Shown here: positions 43,337 to 52,560 of the stretch, in pieces
Numbering within the stretch: the first letter of the stretch is position 1
Layout: each line of letters starts with the position of its first letter
NCBI GenBank assembly: GCA_030428865.1
Contig: JAUIEK010000003.1
Span: 62,001-126,000 of the forward strand
Length of the DNA stretch: 64,000 bases
Source of the DNA: Bacteroidia bacterium
Lineage (GTDB): Bacteria; Bacteroidota; Bacteroidia; Flavobacteriales; Flavobacteriaceae
Reading direction: 5' to 3'
Program-made: the position numbers and the translations under genes
Notes under the pieces: model-generated
Told to the model about the DNA's origin: nothing
The model's input: the letters and a program-made list of their open reading frames with translations, nothing else
The model's database searches: none

Positions 43337-43699
43337 ATGAGAGTTGATAAATATCTTTGGTGTATTCGTTATTTCAAAACTCGCTTACTAGCTAGCGAAG
43401 CTTGTAAAAAAGGACATGTTAGAATTAATAATGTGATTATTAAGCCTTCTAAAGAAATATTTGGAGGTGAGCTTATTTTTTTAAGGAAAAATCAAATAAA
43501 TTATGCATTAGAAGTTTTAGATATTCCAGAAAATAGAATTGGAGCTAAACTTGTTACGCTGTATGTAAACGATAAAACTCCTAAAAGTGAATTTGAAAAA
43601 GATGAACTTTTAAAATATGCCAAAGATCATTATCGAAAAAAAGGAACAGGAAGACCTACTAAAAAAGATAGAAGAGATATTGATGATTATTTACATTAA
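43337..43699 (+). CDS. S4-domain RNA-binding protein (Hsp15-like)
   Basis: The ATG at 43337 gives 120 residues and lies just downstream of a consensus promoter; the longer frame from 43142 overlaps the divergent FKBP gene and the promoter. Residues 1-60 are an S4 domain (Met-Arg-Val-Asp-Lys-Tyr-Leu-Trp, then Gly-His-Val-Arg-Ile-Asn). The basic C-terminal tail suits ribosome or rRNA binding, as in Hsp15, which rescues stalled 50S subunits. The next gene follows after 11 nt. Confidence 0.88.
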   Translation: MRVDKYLWCIRYFKTRLLASEACKKGHVRINNVIIKPSKEIFGGELIFLRKNQINYALEVLDIPENRIGAKLVTLYVNDKTPKSEFEKDELLKYAKDHYRKKGTGRPTKKDRRDIDDYLH

Positions 43700-43710
43700 A
43701 AAAACCACTA

Positions 43711-44205
43711 ATGGATAGAAACATTATATTAAACAACACACAAATTCAACAAAAAATAAAACGTATTGCTTACCAAATACTAGAAGTGTGTGTTAAAGAA
43801 AAAACAGTTGTGTTAGCTGGTATTGTTGGCAATGGATTTGTTTTTGCTCAAAAGTTAAAGAAAGAATTAAACAATATATCAAATATTGATTGTGTTTTAT
43901 GTGAGGTAATTATCGATAAGAAAAAGCCGCTAAATATCATTAATACCTCTATAAAACCTGAAGAGTATCAAGGAAAAAGCTTGATTTTAGTAGACGATGT
44001 TCTCAATTCAGGAACAACACTAATTTATGGAGTTAAACATTTTTTAGCCGTTCCTTTAAAACAACTGAAAACAGCTGTTCTTGTTAACAGAGATCACATT
44101 AAATACCCAATAAAAGCAGATTTTAAAGGAATCTCTTTATCAACATCTATTCAAGAACATGTAACTGTTGAGTTTGGAAAAGAATCTGTTGCTTACTTAG
44201 CTTAA
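43711..44205 (+). CDS. Phosphoribosyltransferase family protein (PyrR-like)
   Basis: The 164-residue protein has the PRPP-binding motif Leu-Ile-Leu-Val-Asp-Asp-Val-Leu-Asn-Ser-Gly-Thr-Thr at about 90-102 and an N-terminal Gly-Ile-Val-Gly-Asn-Gly loop. Size and layout resemble PyrR or uracil/xanthine-type phosphoribosyltransferases; the specific base cannot be told. It lies 11 nt after the S4-domain gene. Its end overlaps the convergent aroK gene by 9 nt. Confidence 0.82.
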   Translation: MDRNIILNNTQIQQKIKRIAYQILEVCVKEKTVVLAGIVGNGFVFAQKLKKELNNISNIDCVLCEVIIDKKKPLNIINTSIKPEEYQGKSLILVDDVLNSGTTLIYGVKHFLAVPLKQLKTAVLVNRDHIKYPIKADFKGISLSTSIQEHVTVEFGKESVAYLA

Positions 44206-44712
44206 ATTTGAACTTATTTCTTTTACAACTTCCTCAGTTGTTTTATGATTTATTGAAATTATTACATCTGCTTTTTCATATTCATTTTTTCTTTCAAACA
44301 AATGCTTTGCTATAAACTCAGGTAATTTTTCATTGTTTATTTCTGCTATAAGAGGCCTTTTAGCTTTTTCCAATAAAACTCTGTCAACTAATGTTTGAAT
44401 GCTACCTTTTAAGTAAAAAGATTTAGCATTACTGTTATTAATAACGTTCATATTGTTAGCATAACAAGGTGTTCCTCCTCCTAAAGCTAATACGAAAAAG
44501 TCTTCATTACTTATTAAATCTTTTAGATAATTACTTTCTTTTTTTCTAAAGTAAACCTCTCCTTTTTCTTTAAAAATAGCGCCAATCGATAGCTTTTCTT
44601 TTTCTTCTATAAAAACATCTAAATCTAAAAAAGGTAATTTTAATTCACTGGCCAATGCTTTACCCACAGTAGTTTTTCCACTACCCATATAACCTAACAA
44701 TACAATCTTCAT
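44197..44712 (-). CDS. aroK: Shikimate kinase
   Basis: The 171-residue enzyme phosphorylates shikimate for aromatic amino-acid synthesis. Walker A Gly-Tyr-Met-Gly-Ser-Gly-Lys-Thr-Thr is at about 7-15. The shikimate-binding Asp-Leu-Asp (about 32-34), Phe-Arg-Lys-Lys-Glu (about 55) and Leu-Gly-Gly-Gly-Thr-Pro (about 77) motifs and the lid Arg in Lys-Arg-Pro-Leu are present. It is transcribed convergently with the phosphoribosyltransferase gene and divergently from the tRNA pair. Confidence 0.94.
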   Translation of the reverse strand: MKIVLLGYMGSGKTTVGKALASELKLPFLDLDVFIEEKEKLSIGAIFKEKGEVYFRKKESNYLKDLISNEDFFVLALGGGTPCYANNMNVINNSNAKSFYLKGSIQTLVDRVLLEKAKRPLIAEINNEKLPEFIAKHLFERKNEYEKADVIISINHKTTEEVVKEISSNLS

Positions 44713-44753
44713 CCAATATTTTTTACAAATATCAACAAAAAAGAAAGAATTGG

Positions 44754-44786
44754 TTGGGAGAATCTCTTAGAATGATACTATATTTG
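44754..44786 (+). promoter_or_regulatory. Promoter of the tRNA-Lys/tRNA-Leu pair
   Basis: TTG (44754-44756) is followed after 22 bp by TATATTTG (44779-44786), a TAnnTTTG match 13 nt before the first tRNA. Confidence 0.6.
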
Positions 44787-44799
44787 CAGTCCTAAAAAA

Positions 44800-44872
44800 G
44801 ACCGGGTAGCTCAGTTGGTAGAGCATCTCCCTTTTAAGGAGAGGGTCCTGGGTTCGAGCCCCAGCCCGGTCA
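44800..44872 (+). tRNA. tRNA-Lys (anticodon TTT)
   Basis: GACCGGG pairs with CCCGGTC to form the acceptor stem, followed by an A discriminator. The D-arm (TAGCTCAGTTGGTAGAGCA), the anticodon stem TCTCC/GGAGA with loop CTTTTAA, and the T-arm with GGTTCGAGCC are all complete. The 3' CCA is not encoded. Confidence 0.97.
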
Positions 44873-44890
44873 CTTTTCTTAAGTCTATAT

Positions 44891-44975
<85 letters not shown>

Positions 44976-45018
44976 CTTCTTTTCACAGAAAATTAACCCA
45001 TTTCTTACTACCAATCAT

Positions 45019-45026
45019 TATTTTTG
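45019..45026 (+). promoter_or_regulatory. -7 box directly before the carboxypeptidase-like gene
   Basis: TATTTTTG at 45019-45026 matches TAnnTTTG and ends 4 nt before the ATG at 45031, suggesting a leaderless transcript separate from the tRNAs. Confidence 0.45.
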
Positions 45027-45030
45027 TAAA

Positions 45031-45843
45031 ATGAAAAACTGGTTATTTATTCTAATTTTGTGCTTTTCATTAAGTACATATGCTCAAAATGAGTTCATTA
45101 AAAAATCGGCTATAAAAGGGCAAGTTGTTGATTTTGAGACAAAAAAAGCATTAAGCGCTGCTCATATTTTAAATCTTAATTCTGTAACGGGTACAATTAC
45201 AAATGACGAAGGTTTTTTTGAGTTACCTGCAAAAACCAATGATACAATAATGGTTTCTTATTTAGGATTTGAATCTATCAAGCTTAAAATTACAAATGAT
45301 TTATTAAAAGGAAATGAAATTGTTATTGAATTGTATGAAAAATCAGAACAAGTTAAAGAAGTAATTATCAAATCTACCAGATTAATTGGGGTATTAGAAG
45401 TTGATGTAAAACAAGTTCCTAAAGATAAGTTCACTCGAATTCGAATTAACGGACTACCACAAACTTATGAAGTAGGAAAACCCAAGAACAATAATTATTC
45501 TTCTCCTGTAGCTGCTTTATTTCAGCCTGTTGATTTTTTATATAATTTATTTGGTAAAAAGCCTAAGCAATTGAAAAAATTGCAAAAAATTAAAAAAGAG
45601 GATGAGCTACGAAAAATAATGGCAGGAAAATTTGATAGAGAAGTTATGATGGAATATTTAGAGATGGATAGACAAGAACTAATGGAGTTAATGGATGATT
45701 GTAATTACTCTGAATATTTTATAAAAAGAGCCAGTGATTTGCAAATGATTGAAGCTGTGCTAGACTGTTATGAGAACTACAAAGCTTTAAAAAAGGGTAA
45801 AATAGAAAGAGAACGATTACCAAAAAAGAAAAACAAGGGTTAA
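45031..45843 (+). CDS. Secreted protein with carboxypeptidase-like regulatory domain
   Basis: The ATG at 45031 gives 270 residues with a signal peptide ending in Tyr-Ala-Gln. Residues about 28-105 are a CarboxypepD_reg-like beta domain (Lys-Gly-Gln-Val-Val-Asp-Phe-Glu-Thr and Val-Ser-Tyr-Leu-Gly-Phe-Glu). The rest is a basic, helical region. It resembles the short outer-membrane-associated proteins that carry this domain without a TonB barrel. A longer frame from 44815 reads through both tRNA genes and is not real. Confidence 0.82.
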   Translation: MKNWLFILILCFSLSTYAQNEFIKKSAIKGQVVDFETKKALSAAHILNLNSVTGTITNDEGFFELPAKTNDTIMVSYLGFESIKLKITNDLLKGNEIVIELYEKSEQVKEVIIKSTRLIGVLEVDVKQVPKDKFTRIRINGLPQTYEVGKPKNNNYSSPVAALFQPVDFLYNLFGKKPKQLKKLQKIKKEDELRKIMAGKFDREVMMEYLEMDRQELMELMDDCNYSEYFIKRASDLQMIEAVLDCYENYKALKKGKIERERLPKKKNKG

Positions 45844-45865
45844 AAAATAATTTTAACCCTTGTTT
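45831..45865 (+). terminator. Terminator overlapping the stop codon
   Basis: AAACAAGGGTTAAAA (45831-45845) pairs perfectly with TTTTAACCCTTGTTT (45851-45865) around a 5-nt loop. The stop codon lies inside the stem. The remaining gap to 46026 holds nothing clear beyond a small dyad at 45888-45900. Confidence 0.8.
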
Positions 45866-46026
45866 CAACTATTAAAAACTAACTAACGATTGTAACAATC
45901 AATCTTTTTCAACTAAAAATTATTAACTTTCTTCTGTTAGTAAGACGCTCTCAAAACATTATTGTTACGAATAAGAGAATTTTTAACAGGTTCTTAAGAA
46001 TATAGAGTTTAATAGAGTTATAGAAG

Positions 46027-46860
46027 TTATTGATTCCCTAAAATAATAGGCATTCCACTTTTCCCAGATCCAATAACCACCACTTTACTGTTTGGAGATT
46101 CAGCTAATTTATTGGTTGCTTCAATACCTTTATCTTGTAAAATTTTAGCTGTTAAAGAAGCACTTAAAATTCTATTAGCATCTGCCTTACCTTTCGCTTC
46201 TATTCTTTGGCGCTCAGCTTCTTTCTTGGCTTTCTCTAACCGAAATTCATATTCTAAGGATTCTTGTTCTTGTTTTAACTTTCGTTCTATAGCATCTTTA
46301 ATAGTTGGTGGTAGCGTTACATCTCTAACTAAAATTTCATCTAATTCAATGTATTGATTGCTAACAATTTTTTTAGTTTCTTCAAAAATTTCTTTTTGTA
46401 TTGCATCTCTTTTACTTGAATATAACTGCTCTGGAGTATAACGACCTACAACACTTCTCGCTGCAGAACGAATAGTTGGGAGAATAATACGTGATAAATA
46501 GTCTTCTCCTATCTCTTGATGTAGTTTACCCAAGCTATTAATGTCTGGTTTATACCAAGCAGATGCGTCTAATTGTATGTCTAAACCATTGGAAGAAAGT
46601 ACTTTCATTTTTTCAAAAATCTCTTGGCGTCTTACTTCATAAACGTACACTTTATTCCAAGGGGCGACAATGTGAAACCCTTCTCCTAAAGGAGGTGCAT
46701 CTGTTACAACACCTCCACCAAAAGTTCGGTACAAAACACCTGCCTTACCTGATTCTATGGTAACGGCTGTCTTTGAAAAAAATATGATCGCTGCTATTGA
46801 TAAAAAAATTATTAAAAGTGCTTTTTTAGGGAAATTAAACTCTACTTGATTGTTTGCCAT
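46027..46860 (-). CDS. Prohibitin/band-7 family membrane protein
   Basis: The 277-residue protein has an N-terminal membrane helix (about 12-30) followed by a band-7 domain (about 30-200; Gly-Lys-Ala-Gly-Val-Leu-Tyr-Arg-Thr-Phe-Gly-Gly). A coiled coil rich in Glu, Lys and Arg follows (about 195-240), then a short tail. Prohibitin-like proteins form ring assemblies at the membrane and often regulate FtsH-type proteases. It is convergent with the 45031 gene. A TAnnTTTG box lies at 46890-46883 on the minus strand. Confidence 0.9.
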   Translation of the reverse strand: MANNQVEFNFPKKALLIIFLSIAAIIFFSKTAVTIESGKAGVLYRTFGGGVVTDAPPLGEGFHIVAPWNKVYVYEVRRQEIFEKMKVLSSNGLDIQLDASAWYKPDINSLGKLHQEIGEDYLSRIILPTIRSAARSVVGRYTPEQLYSSKRDAIQKEIFEETKKIVSNQYIELDEILVRDVTLPPTIKDAIERKLKQEQESLEYEFRLEKAKKEAERQRIEAKGKADANRILSASLTAKILQDKGIEATNKLAESPNSKVVVIGSGKSGMPIILGNQ

Positions 46861-46909
46861 TTTATTTCAGTTTGATTTCTAACAAATTTACTACATATAC
46901 TAGTAAAAC

Positions 46910-47797
46910 CTAGTTTTTAAAGGAACAATCTTTTTTTTCTGTTTCTATTTCTAATGTTATATGTTCTAAAGAAAATTGCTCTTTTAAAATATGTTTAACC
47001 TTTATTTTTATAGGCTTTATTTCTTCTAAGTACACAAACTTGTTTTTTACTACTAGATGAGCTGTAAAAATGTTATACTCTCCATCCATAGTCCAAATAT
47101 GGCAATCATGAATTGCAGTCACTTCATCTAAATCTAGTATAGCCATTCTTATATCATCAACAGAAATATTTTGGGGAGATCCTTGTAAAATAATTCGTAC
47201 ACTTTCTTTAATGTTTTTAAAAACGTTAAATAATACGTAGAGCGCAATTGCTAATGACAAGATTGGATCCAAAATAGGAATTTCCCAAAATTGCATAATA
47301 ATACTAGCCACTAAAACAGCAATCCAACCTAAAACATCTTCTAATAGATGCAAAGAAACAACGCGTTCATTAAGTGTCTTTCCTTTTTTTAATTTCAAAA
47401 CAGCAGCACCGTTTACAAAGATTCCTAAAATTGCAAGCCACATCATCCCTTTTGCATTTGGATTTTCTGGGTTTATAATTCGTGGAATGGCTTCTGTAAT
47501 AATAAATATAGAACCTACAATAAGAATAATAGAATTAATAATTGCTCCTAATAAAGAAAATCTTTTGTATCCATAAGAGTATGTTTTAGTCGCTTTTTTT
47601 GATGATAGCTTCTGAAAATACCACGCCAAACCTAAGCTTAAACTATCACCTAAATCATGTAGCGCATCAGACATAATTGCTAAACTATTGGTGTAAAAAC
47701 CACCAATAAACTCAATTAACGTAAACGCCAAGTTTAAGAAAAAAGCAGTTGCTATGTTTTTAGAAGAATCGGAATGATGTACATGATGATGCCCCAT
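46910..47797 (-). CDS. Cation diffusion facilitator (zinc/divalent metal efflux)
   Basis: The 295-residue protein has a His-rich N-terminus (Gly-His-His-His-Val-His-His) and six membrane spans. The metal-site motifs are Ser-Asp-Ala-Leu-His-Asp-Leu-Gly-Asp in helix 2 and His-Leu-Leu-Glu-Asp-Val-Leu-Gly-Trp in helix 5. The C-terminal cytoplasmic domain has His-Asp-Cys-His-Ile-Trp. This is the CzcD-like branch, exporting zinc, cadmium or cobalt in exchange for protons. It lies 5 nt downstream of the VWA-like gene on the same strand. Confidence 0.93.
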   Translation of the reverse strand: MGHHHVHHSDSSKNIATAFFLNLAFTLIEFIGGFYTNSLAIMSDALHDLGDSLSLGLAWYFQKLSSKKATKTYSYGYKRFSLLGAIINSIILIVGSIFIITEAIPRIINPENPNAKGMMWLAILGIFVNGAAVLKLKKGKTLNERVVSLHLLEDVLGWIAVLVASIIMQFWEIPILDPILSLAIALYVLFNVFKNIKESVRIILQGSPQNISVDDIRMAILDLDEVTAIHDCHIWTMDGEYNIFTAHLVVKNKFVYLEEIKPIKIKVKHILKEQFSLEHITLEIETEKKDCSFKN

Positions 47798-47802
47798 ATT
47801 TA

Positions 47803-49818
47803 CTAAATTTTACCATAGTACTTTCGAGCAAACCACTCAAAAGTTAATAACGCTACAATTACAGTTAAAATCAGCCACCACTCTATCAAGTTTTCTTGTT
47901 TTATTTTTGATTTTTGAATGCTTCTGTACTCATTATTATTCAGTAAATCTTCAATCAAACTCTCTATCTGATTCGGAAAATAAAGCTGGTTGCTTGTATT
48001 GGCTGCAAGCATTTCCATTTCTCTCTTATTTGCAGTAATAAACTGTGATTCAATTTGATTCTCTAAAACCTTAAAGGTTCCTCTAACACGTTTCCCTGTT
48101 CGTTTCTCTCGAACCGTATAACGATAGTTTCCTGAAGACAGATTTTCTACAATAGAATTATACGAGTTAATTTGCTTTGAAAAAGGTAGTATTGTTTTTT
48201 CCTTTGTATCTGTATTTTCAATTTCTAATTCAAGATTGGCTTTTTTATCAAGCTGATAATTTTCGTCAAAAAAATAAGTTGTAAACACAATTGGATTATT
48301 AGCGTAGTGAATGGCAGAAACATCAACTTCTAATCTGTTCCTATTTTTTACTGATGATAAATACTGAATTATATTTGAAACAAATGCGTCAAACTCCTTA
48401 AAAGATTCATACTTTAAAAAGCTGGCTGCTCGCCACTTCCAAATACCTTCTCCAAATAAAACTGCTTGTTTTTGTTGCTTTTTATTAAAAACAGTAAGTA
48501 ATGGTTGTTCTGTATTAATATTATTTACTTTTTGAAATAGTAATGTGCTATGAGGAACATTTATTGAAATTTCTCCATATATGTCGTTTAAAGGAGAAAA
48601 TGAGTTAAAACCAATGTCTTCTTGTTGAAAAGACAAAAATCCTTTGTTAAAGGAAGCTGTGTAATTTTCTTCAGAGTCTATATAGTTTTTGGAAAATCCT
48701 AACTCAAATGAGTTTAGAAAGCTAAAATCGGTTTGTTTTCCTGTTACTAACAGCATGTTTTTTCCTTTGTCAAGAATATTTGTTAGGATGTTATGAAAGT
48801 TATTTGTTGGTTGGTAAAGAATTATCGCTTGAAAATCTTCCAATACAAAAGAATCTTGTGGTCTTTTTATCACTACAGATCTTTTTTCATTGCTTTCTAT
48901 ACTTCTTTTAAATGCTCCTACATCTGGATGTGTAAAATCTGACAGTATTAAAATTTTAGCTTGTTCATCAAGTACGTTAACTGAAAAATCTTTTTGATTG
49001 TTAACCCTATTTTTTTCATTTTCAATTGGAGCTATTTTTACCGTATAAAACTGATTTCCAATATTTTTTGATTGTATCTCAAACAAAACACGTTGTGATT
49101 CATTAGCTGGAATTAAAATGTTCTTTTTTGCAATTATTTTTCCTCCTTGCGTAATAGAAATTTGCCTTTTTATGGGTTGATTTCCTTTAAAATAAGTAAA
49201 TACTTCAACAGGAAATTGATTGTTTAAATAACTGTATTTATTAACATTTACTTTTGTGATTTCAATGTCTTCATACTGAGCTGTGTCTCCAAATACAACT
49301 GGATATATGTCTGAACGACCTGTAAAATAACGATAGCTTGGTCCTATAGTTTGATTACCATCACTCAATATAAGTGTTGCTTTTGATTGAGATAACTTGT
49401 CTGTTTCTGATAGTGTTTTATAAATATTTGTTTGACTTCCTGAAAAAGAGAGAGAATCTAAAACAGAAAGTTCACTTGAAAACTTATAAAAAGAAACTTC
49501 AAACTTTTCTTTTAATGGGCGAGAATCTTGCAACTTAGATAAAACCGATTTAACAGTATTTGACTGTTTTAAAAACTTAATTGATTTTGTATCATCAACT
49601 AAAATAGCTAAAGATGGTTTTTCTGTAAAAAGAGAAGTTCGTTCAATTTTAGGGTTAATTAGTAATAGAAGCAATAAAAAGAAACTCATTCCTCTTGTTA
49701 TGAAAAGAATTATATTATATCGATTCTTTATTTTTTCTTTATAAAAATAAAGAATCCAAGAAAGAGCAAAACTTCCTAACAAAGAAAGTATAACCAAAAA
49801 AAGAGTGAGTATCGGCAC
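47803..49818 (-). CDS. Large membrane protein with VWA-like domain
   Basis: The 671-residue protein has two N-terminal membrane helices (about 5-25 and 38-57), a long extracytoplasmic region, and a last helix at about 645-665. Residues about 80-200 begin with Leu-Ala-Ile-Leu-Val-Asp-Asp-Thr-Lys-Ser and continue through Leu-Ile-Leu-Ser-Asp-Gly-Asn-Gln, the strands and metal-site region of a von Willebrand A-like fold. The Asp-x-Ser-x-Ser motif is degenerate. The layout resembles BatA-type or DUF4159-type membrane proteins. Function is unknown. Confidence 0.72.
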   Translation of the reverse strand: MPILTLFLVILSLLGSFALSWILYFYKEKIKNRYNIILFITRGMSFFLLLLLLINPKIERTSLFTEKPSLAILVDDTKSIKFLKQSNTVKSVLSKLQDSRPLKEKFEVSFYKFSSELSVLDSLSFSGSQTNIYKTLSETDKLSQSKATLILSDGNQTIGPSYRYFTGRSDIYPVVFGDTAQYEDIEITKVNVNKYSYLNNQFPVEVFTYFKGNQPIKRQISITQGGKIIAKKNILIPANESQRVLFEIQSKNIGNQFYTVKIAPIENEKNRVNNQKDFSVNVLDEQAKILILSDFTHPDVGAFKRSIESNEKRSVVIKRPQDSFVLEDFQAIILYQPTNNFHNILTNILDKGKNMLLVTGKQTDFSFLNSFELGFSKNYIDSEENYTASFNKGFLSFQQEDIGFNSFSPLNDIYGEISINVPHSTLLFQKVNNINTEQPLLTVFNKKQQKQAVLFGEGIWKWRAASFLKYESFKEFDAFVSNIIQYLSSVKNRNRLEVDVSAIHYANNPIVFTTYFFDENYQLDKKANLELEIENTDTKEKTILPFSKQINSYNSIVENLSSGNYRYTVREKRTGKRVRGTFKVLENQIESQFITANKREMEMLAANTSNQLYFPNQIESLIEDLLNNNEYRSIQKSKIKQENLIEWWLILTVIVALLTFEWFARKYYGKI

Positions 49819-49865
49819 TTATAGTTTATAAAAATGGAAAGTTACTTATAATCTCTTGAAAACAA

Positions 49866-49896
49866 AAAACCCGCTTCAAACGATTGAGCGGGTTTT
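49866..49896 (-). terminator. Terminator after fabG
   Basis: AAAACCCGCT (49866-49875) pairs perfectly with AGCGGGTTTT (49887-49896) around an 11-nt loop, 21 nt after the fabG stop on the minus strand. Confidence 0.8.
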
Positions 49897-49916
49897 AACT
49901 ATTCATTTTTTTTGTT

Positions 49917-50663
49917 CTATGTTAACATTCCTCCATCAACACTTAGTGTTTGGCCTGTGATATATGAACTCATATCAGATCCTAAGAAAACACAAGCATG
50001 AGCTATATCTTCTGGACTACCTCCTCTTTTTAACGGAATAGTATCTCTCCATCCTTGCACAACGTTTTCATCTAAATTAGCTGTCATTTCAGTTTCTATA
50101 AACCCAGGAGCTATTACGTTACTTCTAATATTTCTTGATCCTAACTCTAATGCAACGGATTTAGAAAATCCTACAATTCCGGCTTTTGAAGCTGCATAAT
50201 TAGCCTGACCTGCATTTCCTTTCAACCCAACAACAGAACTCATATTGATAATTGAGCCTCCTCTTTGTTTCATCATCGGTCTGATAACAGCTTTTGTTAG
50301 ATTAAAAACCGATTTTAAATTTACTTCTATTACTTTATCAAAATCTTCTTCGCTAATTCTCATTAGCAAATTATCTTTTGTTATACCTGCATTATTTACT
50401 AAAACATCAATAGAGCCAAACTCTTTTAACACATCATTTGCCAACTCTTGAGCGGCATCAAAATCAGCAGCGTTGGATTGATATCCTTTCCCTTTTACTC
50501 CAAAACTAGCAATTTCTTGTTCTAACGACTTAGCTGCTTCTACAGAAGAACTATATGTAAATGCAATGTCCGCTCCTTGTTTTGCAAATTCAATAGCGAT
50601 TCCTCTACCAATCCCTCTAGTAGCACCCGTTATTATTGCAGTTTTATTCTCTAGTAGTTTCAT
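49917..50663 (-). CDS. fabG: 3-oxoacyl-[acyl-carrier-protein] reductase
   Basis: The 248-residue short-chain dehydrogenase has the NADPH loop Thr-Gly-Ala-Thr-Arg-Gly-Ile-Gly (about 12-19), Asn-Asn-Ala-Gly near 90, the catalytic Ser in Ile-Ile-Asn-Met-Ser-Ser and Tyr-Ala-Ala-Ser-Lys near 154. The C-terminal Gly-Gln-Thr-Leu-Ser-Val-Asp-Gly-Gly matches FabG. It reduces 3-oxoacyl-ACP in fatty acid synthesis. It lies 20 nt after sucD, so the two are co-transcribed. Confidence 0.93.
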   Translation of the reverse strand: MKLLENKTAIITGATRGIGRGIAIEFAKQGADIAFTYSSSVEAAKSLEQEIASFGVKGKGYQSNAADFDAAQELANDVLKEFGSIDVLVNNAGITKDNLLMRISEEDFDKVIEVNLKSVFNLTKAVIRPMMKQRGGSIINMSSVVGLKGNAGQANYAASKAGIVGFSKSVALELGSRNIRSNVIAPGFIETEMTANLDENVVQGWRDTIPLKRGGSPEDIAHACVFLGSDMSSYITGQTLSVDGGMLT

Positions 50664-50683
50664 AATGTGTGTTTTATAGAATT

Positions 50684-51556
50684 TTAGCTAAGTACTTTTG
50701 CTACCATTTCTCCAATTTTAGCTGGAGATTCTACTACATGGATTCCATTTTCTGCTAAAATTTTCATTTTTGCTTGTGCTGTATCATCAGCGCCACCAAC
50801 AATCGCACCAGCATGTCCCATTGTTCTCCCTGCAGGAGCTGTTTGACCAGCAATAAAACCAACAACAGGTTTTCTGTTTCCATCAGCTTTAATCCATTTA
50901 GCAGCTTCTGCTTCTAATTGTCCGCCAATTTCTCCAATCATAACAATTGCTTCTGTGTCTTCATCATTCATTAACAATTCTACAGCCTCTTTAGTAGTAG
51001 TTCCAATAATAGGATCTCCTCCTATTCCAATTGCAGTTGTAATTCCAAATCCTTGCTTTACAACTTGGTCAGCAGCTTCGTATGTTAACGTTCCTGATTT
51101 AGAAACTATACCAACATTTCCTTTTTTAAAGATGAAGCCTGGCATAATACCTACTTTTGCTTCTTCTGGTGTGATAACACCGGGGCAATTAGGACCAACA
51201 AGTGTACAATCTTTTCCTTCTATATAAGCCTTTACTTTAACCATATCAGCTGTTGGAATTCCTTCTGTAATACAAATGATTACCTTAATTCCAGCATCTG
51301 CAGCTTCCATAATAGCATCTGCAGCAAAAGCTGGCGGAACAAAAATGATTGACGTATCTGCACCAACTGCATCAACAGAATCTTTTACGGTATTAAAAAC
51401 AGGTTTTTCCAAATGCTCTTGGCCTCCTTTACCTGGAGTTACACCTCCAACTACATTGGTTCCATATTCAATCATTTGACTTGCATGGAAAGTTCCTTCA
51501 CTACCTGTAAAACCTTGTACTATAATTTTGGAATTTTTATTAACTAGAACGCTCAT
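50684..51556 (-). CDS. sucD: Succinyl-CoA synthetase alpha subunit
   Basis: The 290-residue protein has the CoA-binding Gly-Phe-Thr-Gly-Ser-Glu-Gly-Thr near residue 15, [14 protein letters not shown] and the phospho-histidine loop Gly-His-Ala-Gly-Ala-Ile-Val near 246. It converts succinyl-CoA to succinate with NTP synthesis in the citric acid cycle. The beta subunit gene (sucC) is not in this window. It starts an operon with fabG behind a good promoter. Confidence 0.95.
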   Translation of the reverse strand: MSVLVNKNSKIIVQGFTGSEGTFHASQMIEYGTNVVGGVTPGKGGQEHLEKPVFNTVKDSVDAVGADTSIIFVPPAFAADAIMEAADAGIKVIICITEGIPTADMVKVKAYIEGKDCTLVGPNCPGVITPEEAKVGIMPGFIFKKGNVGIVSKSGTLTYEAADQVVKQGFGITTAIGIGGDPIIGTTTKEAVELLMNDEDTEAIVMIGEIGGQLEAEAAKWIKADGNRKPVVGFIAGQTAPAGRTMGHAGAIVGGADDTAQAKMKILAENGIHVVESPAKIGEMVAKVLS

Positions 51557-51586
51557 TGTTGATTGTTGTATTTTTAAAATTTAAAG

Positions 51587-51622
51587 CAAAAGTACTTTAT
51601 TGATTAATTTTATTGAAACAAA
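51587..51622 (-). promoter_or_regulatory. sucD promoter
   Basis: The minus strand reads TTTG (51622-51619), then 24 bp, then TACTTTTG (51594-51587), a TAnnTTTG match 30 nt before the start codon. The spacer is slightly longer than usual. Confidence 0.55.
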
Positions 51623-51630
51623 TTTGTCGT

Positions 51631-52551
51631 TTATTTTTGATCTCTCATCAATTGTTTTACAAAAGCTATCTCTTTGAGCTTTTCTCTTGATTCTGAAACA
51701 GGAGTGCCAAAGTAAATTTTACCTGCTTTAAGACTTTTAGACACGCCTGTTTGTGCTAATATTATAGCTCCTTTTCCTATTGTAAGATCACTCACAATAC
51801 CTACTTGACCCCAAATAACAACATCATCTTCTATAACAACACAACCCGCAATTCCGGTTTGAGAGGCAATTAGGCAATTTCTACCAATAACCGTATCATG
51901 CCCTACATGAATTTGATTATCTAATTTAGATCCTTCTTCAATTATTGTATCTCCAGAAACACCTCTATCAATTGTGCAAGAAGCCCCTAAGTGAACATTA
52001 TCTTTAATTATTACTCGCCCCCCCGAAAGAAGTTGATCATAACCCTCGGGTCTCTTTTTATAATAAAAAGCATCTGCTCCTAAAACCGTATTTGCATGGA
52101 TTACAACATTGTCTCCAATTATCACATTACTATAAATAGTAACGTTAGGATGAATTATACAATTTTTACCTATAACAACATTGTCTCCTATAAATACATT
52201 GGGCTGAATGACTGTTTCTTTTCCTATTTTGGCAGAATCAGAAATGGTTTGTTTTGACTGAATAAAAGGATTGAAGTGATTCGTTATTTTATTAAAATCT
52301 CGAAAAGGATCATCAGAGATTAATAATGCCTTTCCTTTAGGGCAGTCTACTTCTTTATTAATTAAGATAATTGTTGCTGCAGAATTTAAAGCTTTTTCGT
52401 AGTATTTAGGATGATCTACAAAAACAATATCACCAGATTCTACAACATGAATTTCATTGATTCCTAAAACAGGAAAATTATCTTCTCCTATATAATCAAC
52501 ACTAATTAAATTAGCAATTTCTTTTAGTGTTTTGGGCGATTTAAACTTCAT
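51631..52551 (-). CDS. LpxD-like acyltransferase, second copy
   Basis: The 306-residue protein has an N-terminal UDP-binding-like region (about 1-100) and a left-handed beta helix of hexapeptide repeats (about 105-285; Ile-Gly-Asp-Asn-Val-Val-Ile and His-Val-Gly-His-Asp). It lacks the helical C-terminus of LpxD and is shorter than the LpxD at 55309. It may be a specialised lipid A or sugar acyltransferase. It lies 9 nt downstream of efp and is last of the lipid A gene block. Confidence 0.75.
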   Translation of the reverse strand: MKFKSPKTLKEIANLISVDYIGEDNFPVLGINEIHVVESGDIVFVDHPKYYEKALNSAATIILINKEVDCPKGKALLISDDPFRDFNKITNHFNPFIQSKQTISDSAKIGKETVIQPNVFIGDNVVIGKNCIIHPNVTIYSNVIIGDNVVIHANTVLGADAFYYKKRPEGYDQLLSGGRVIIKDNVHLGASCTIDRGVSGDTIIEEGSKLDNQIHVGHDTVIGRNCLIASQTGIAGCVVIEDDVVIWGQVGIVSDLTIGKGAIILAQTGVSKSLKAGKIYFGTPVSESREKLKEIAFVKQLMRDQK

Positions 52552-52560
52552 TTACAAGAG

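Noticed and set aside
45888..45900. GATTGT-A-ACAATC dyad as an operator
   Set aside because: It lies between two convergent genes with no promoter beside it, so it is more likely chance or part of a terminator region.
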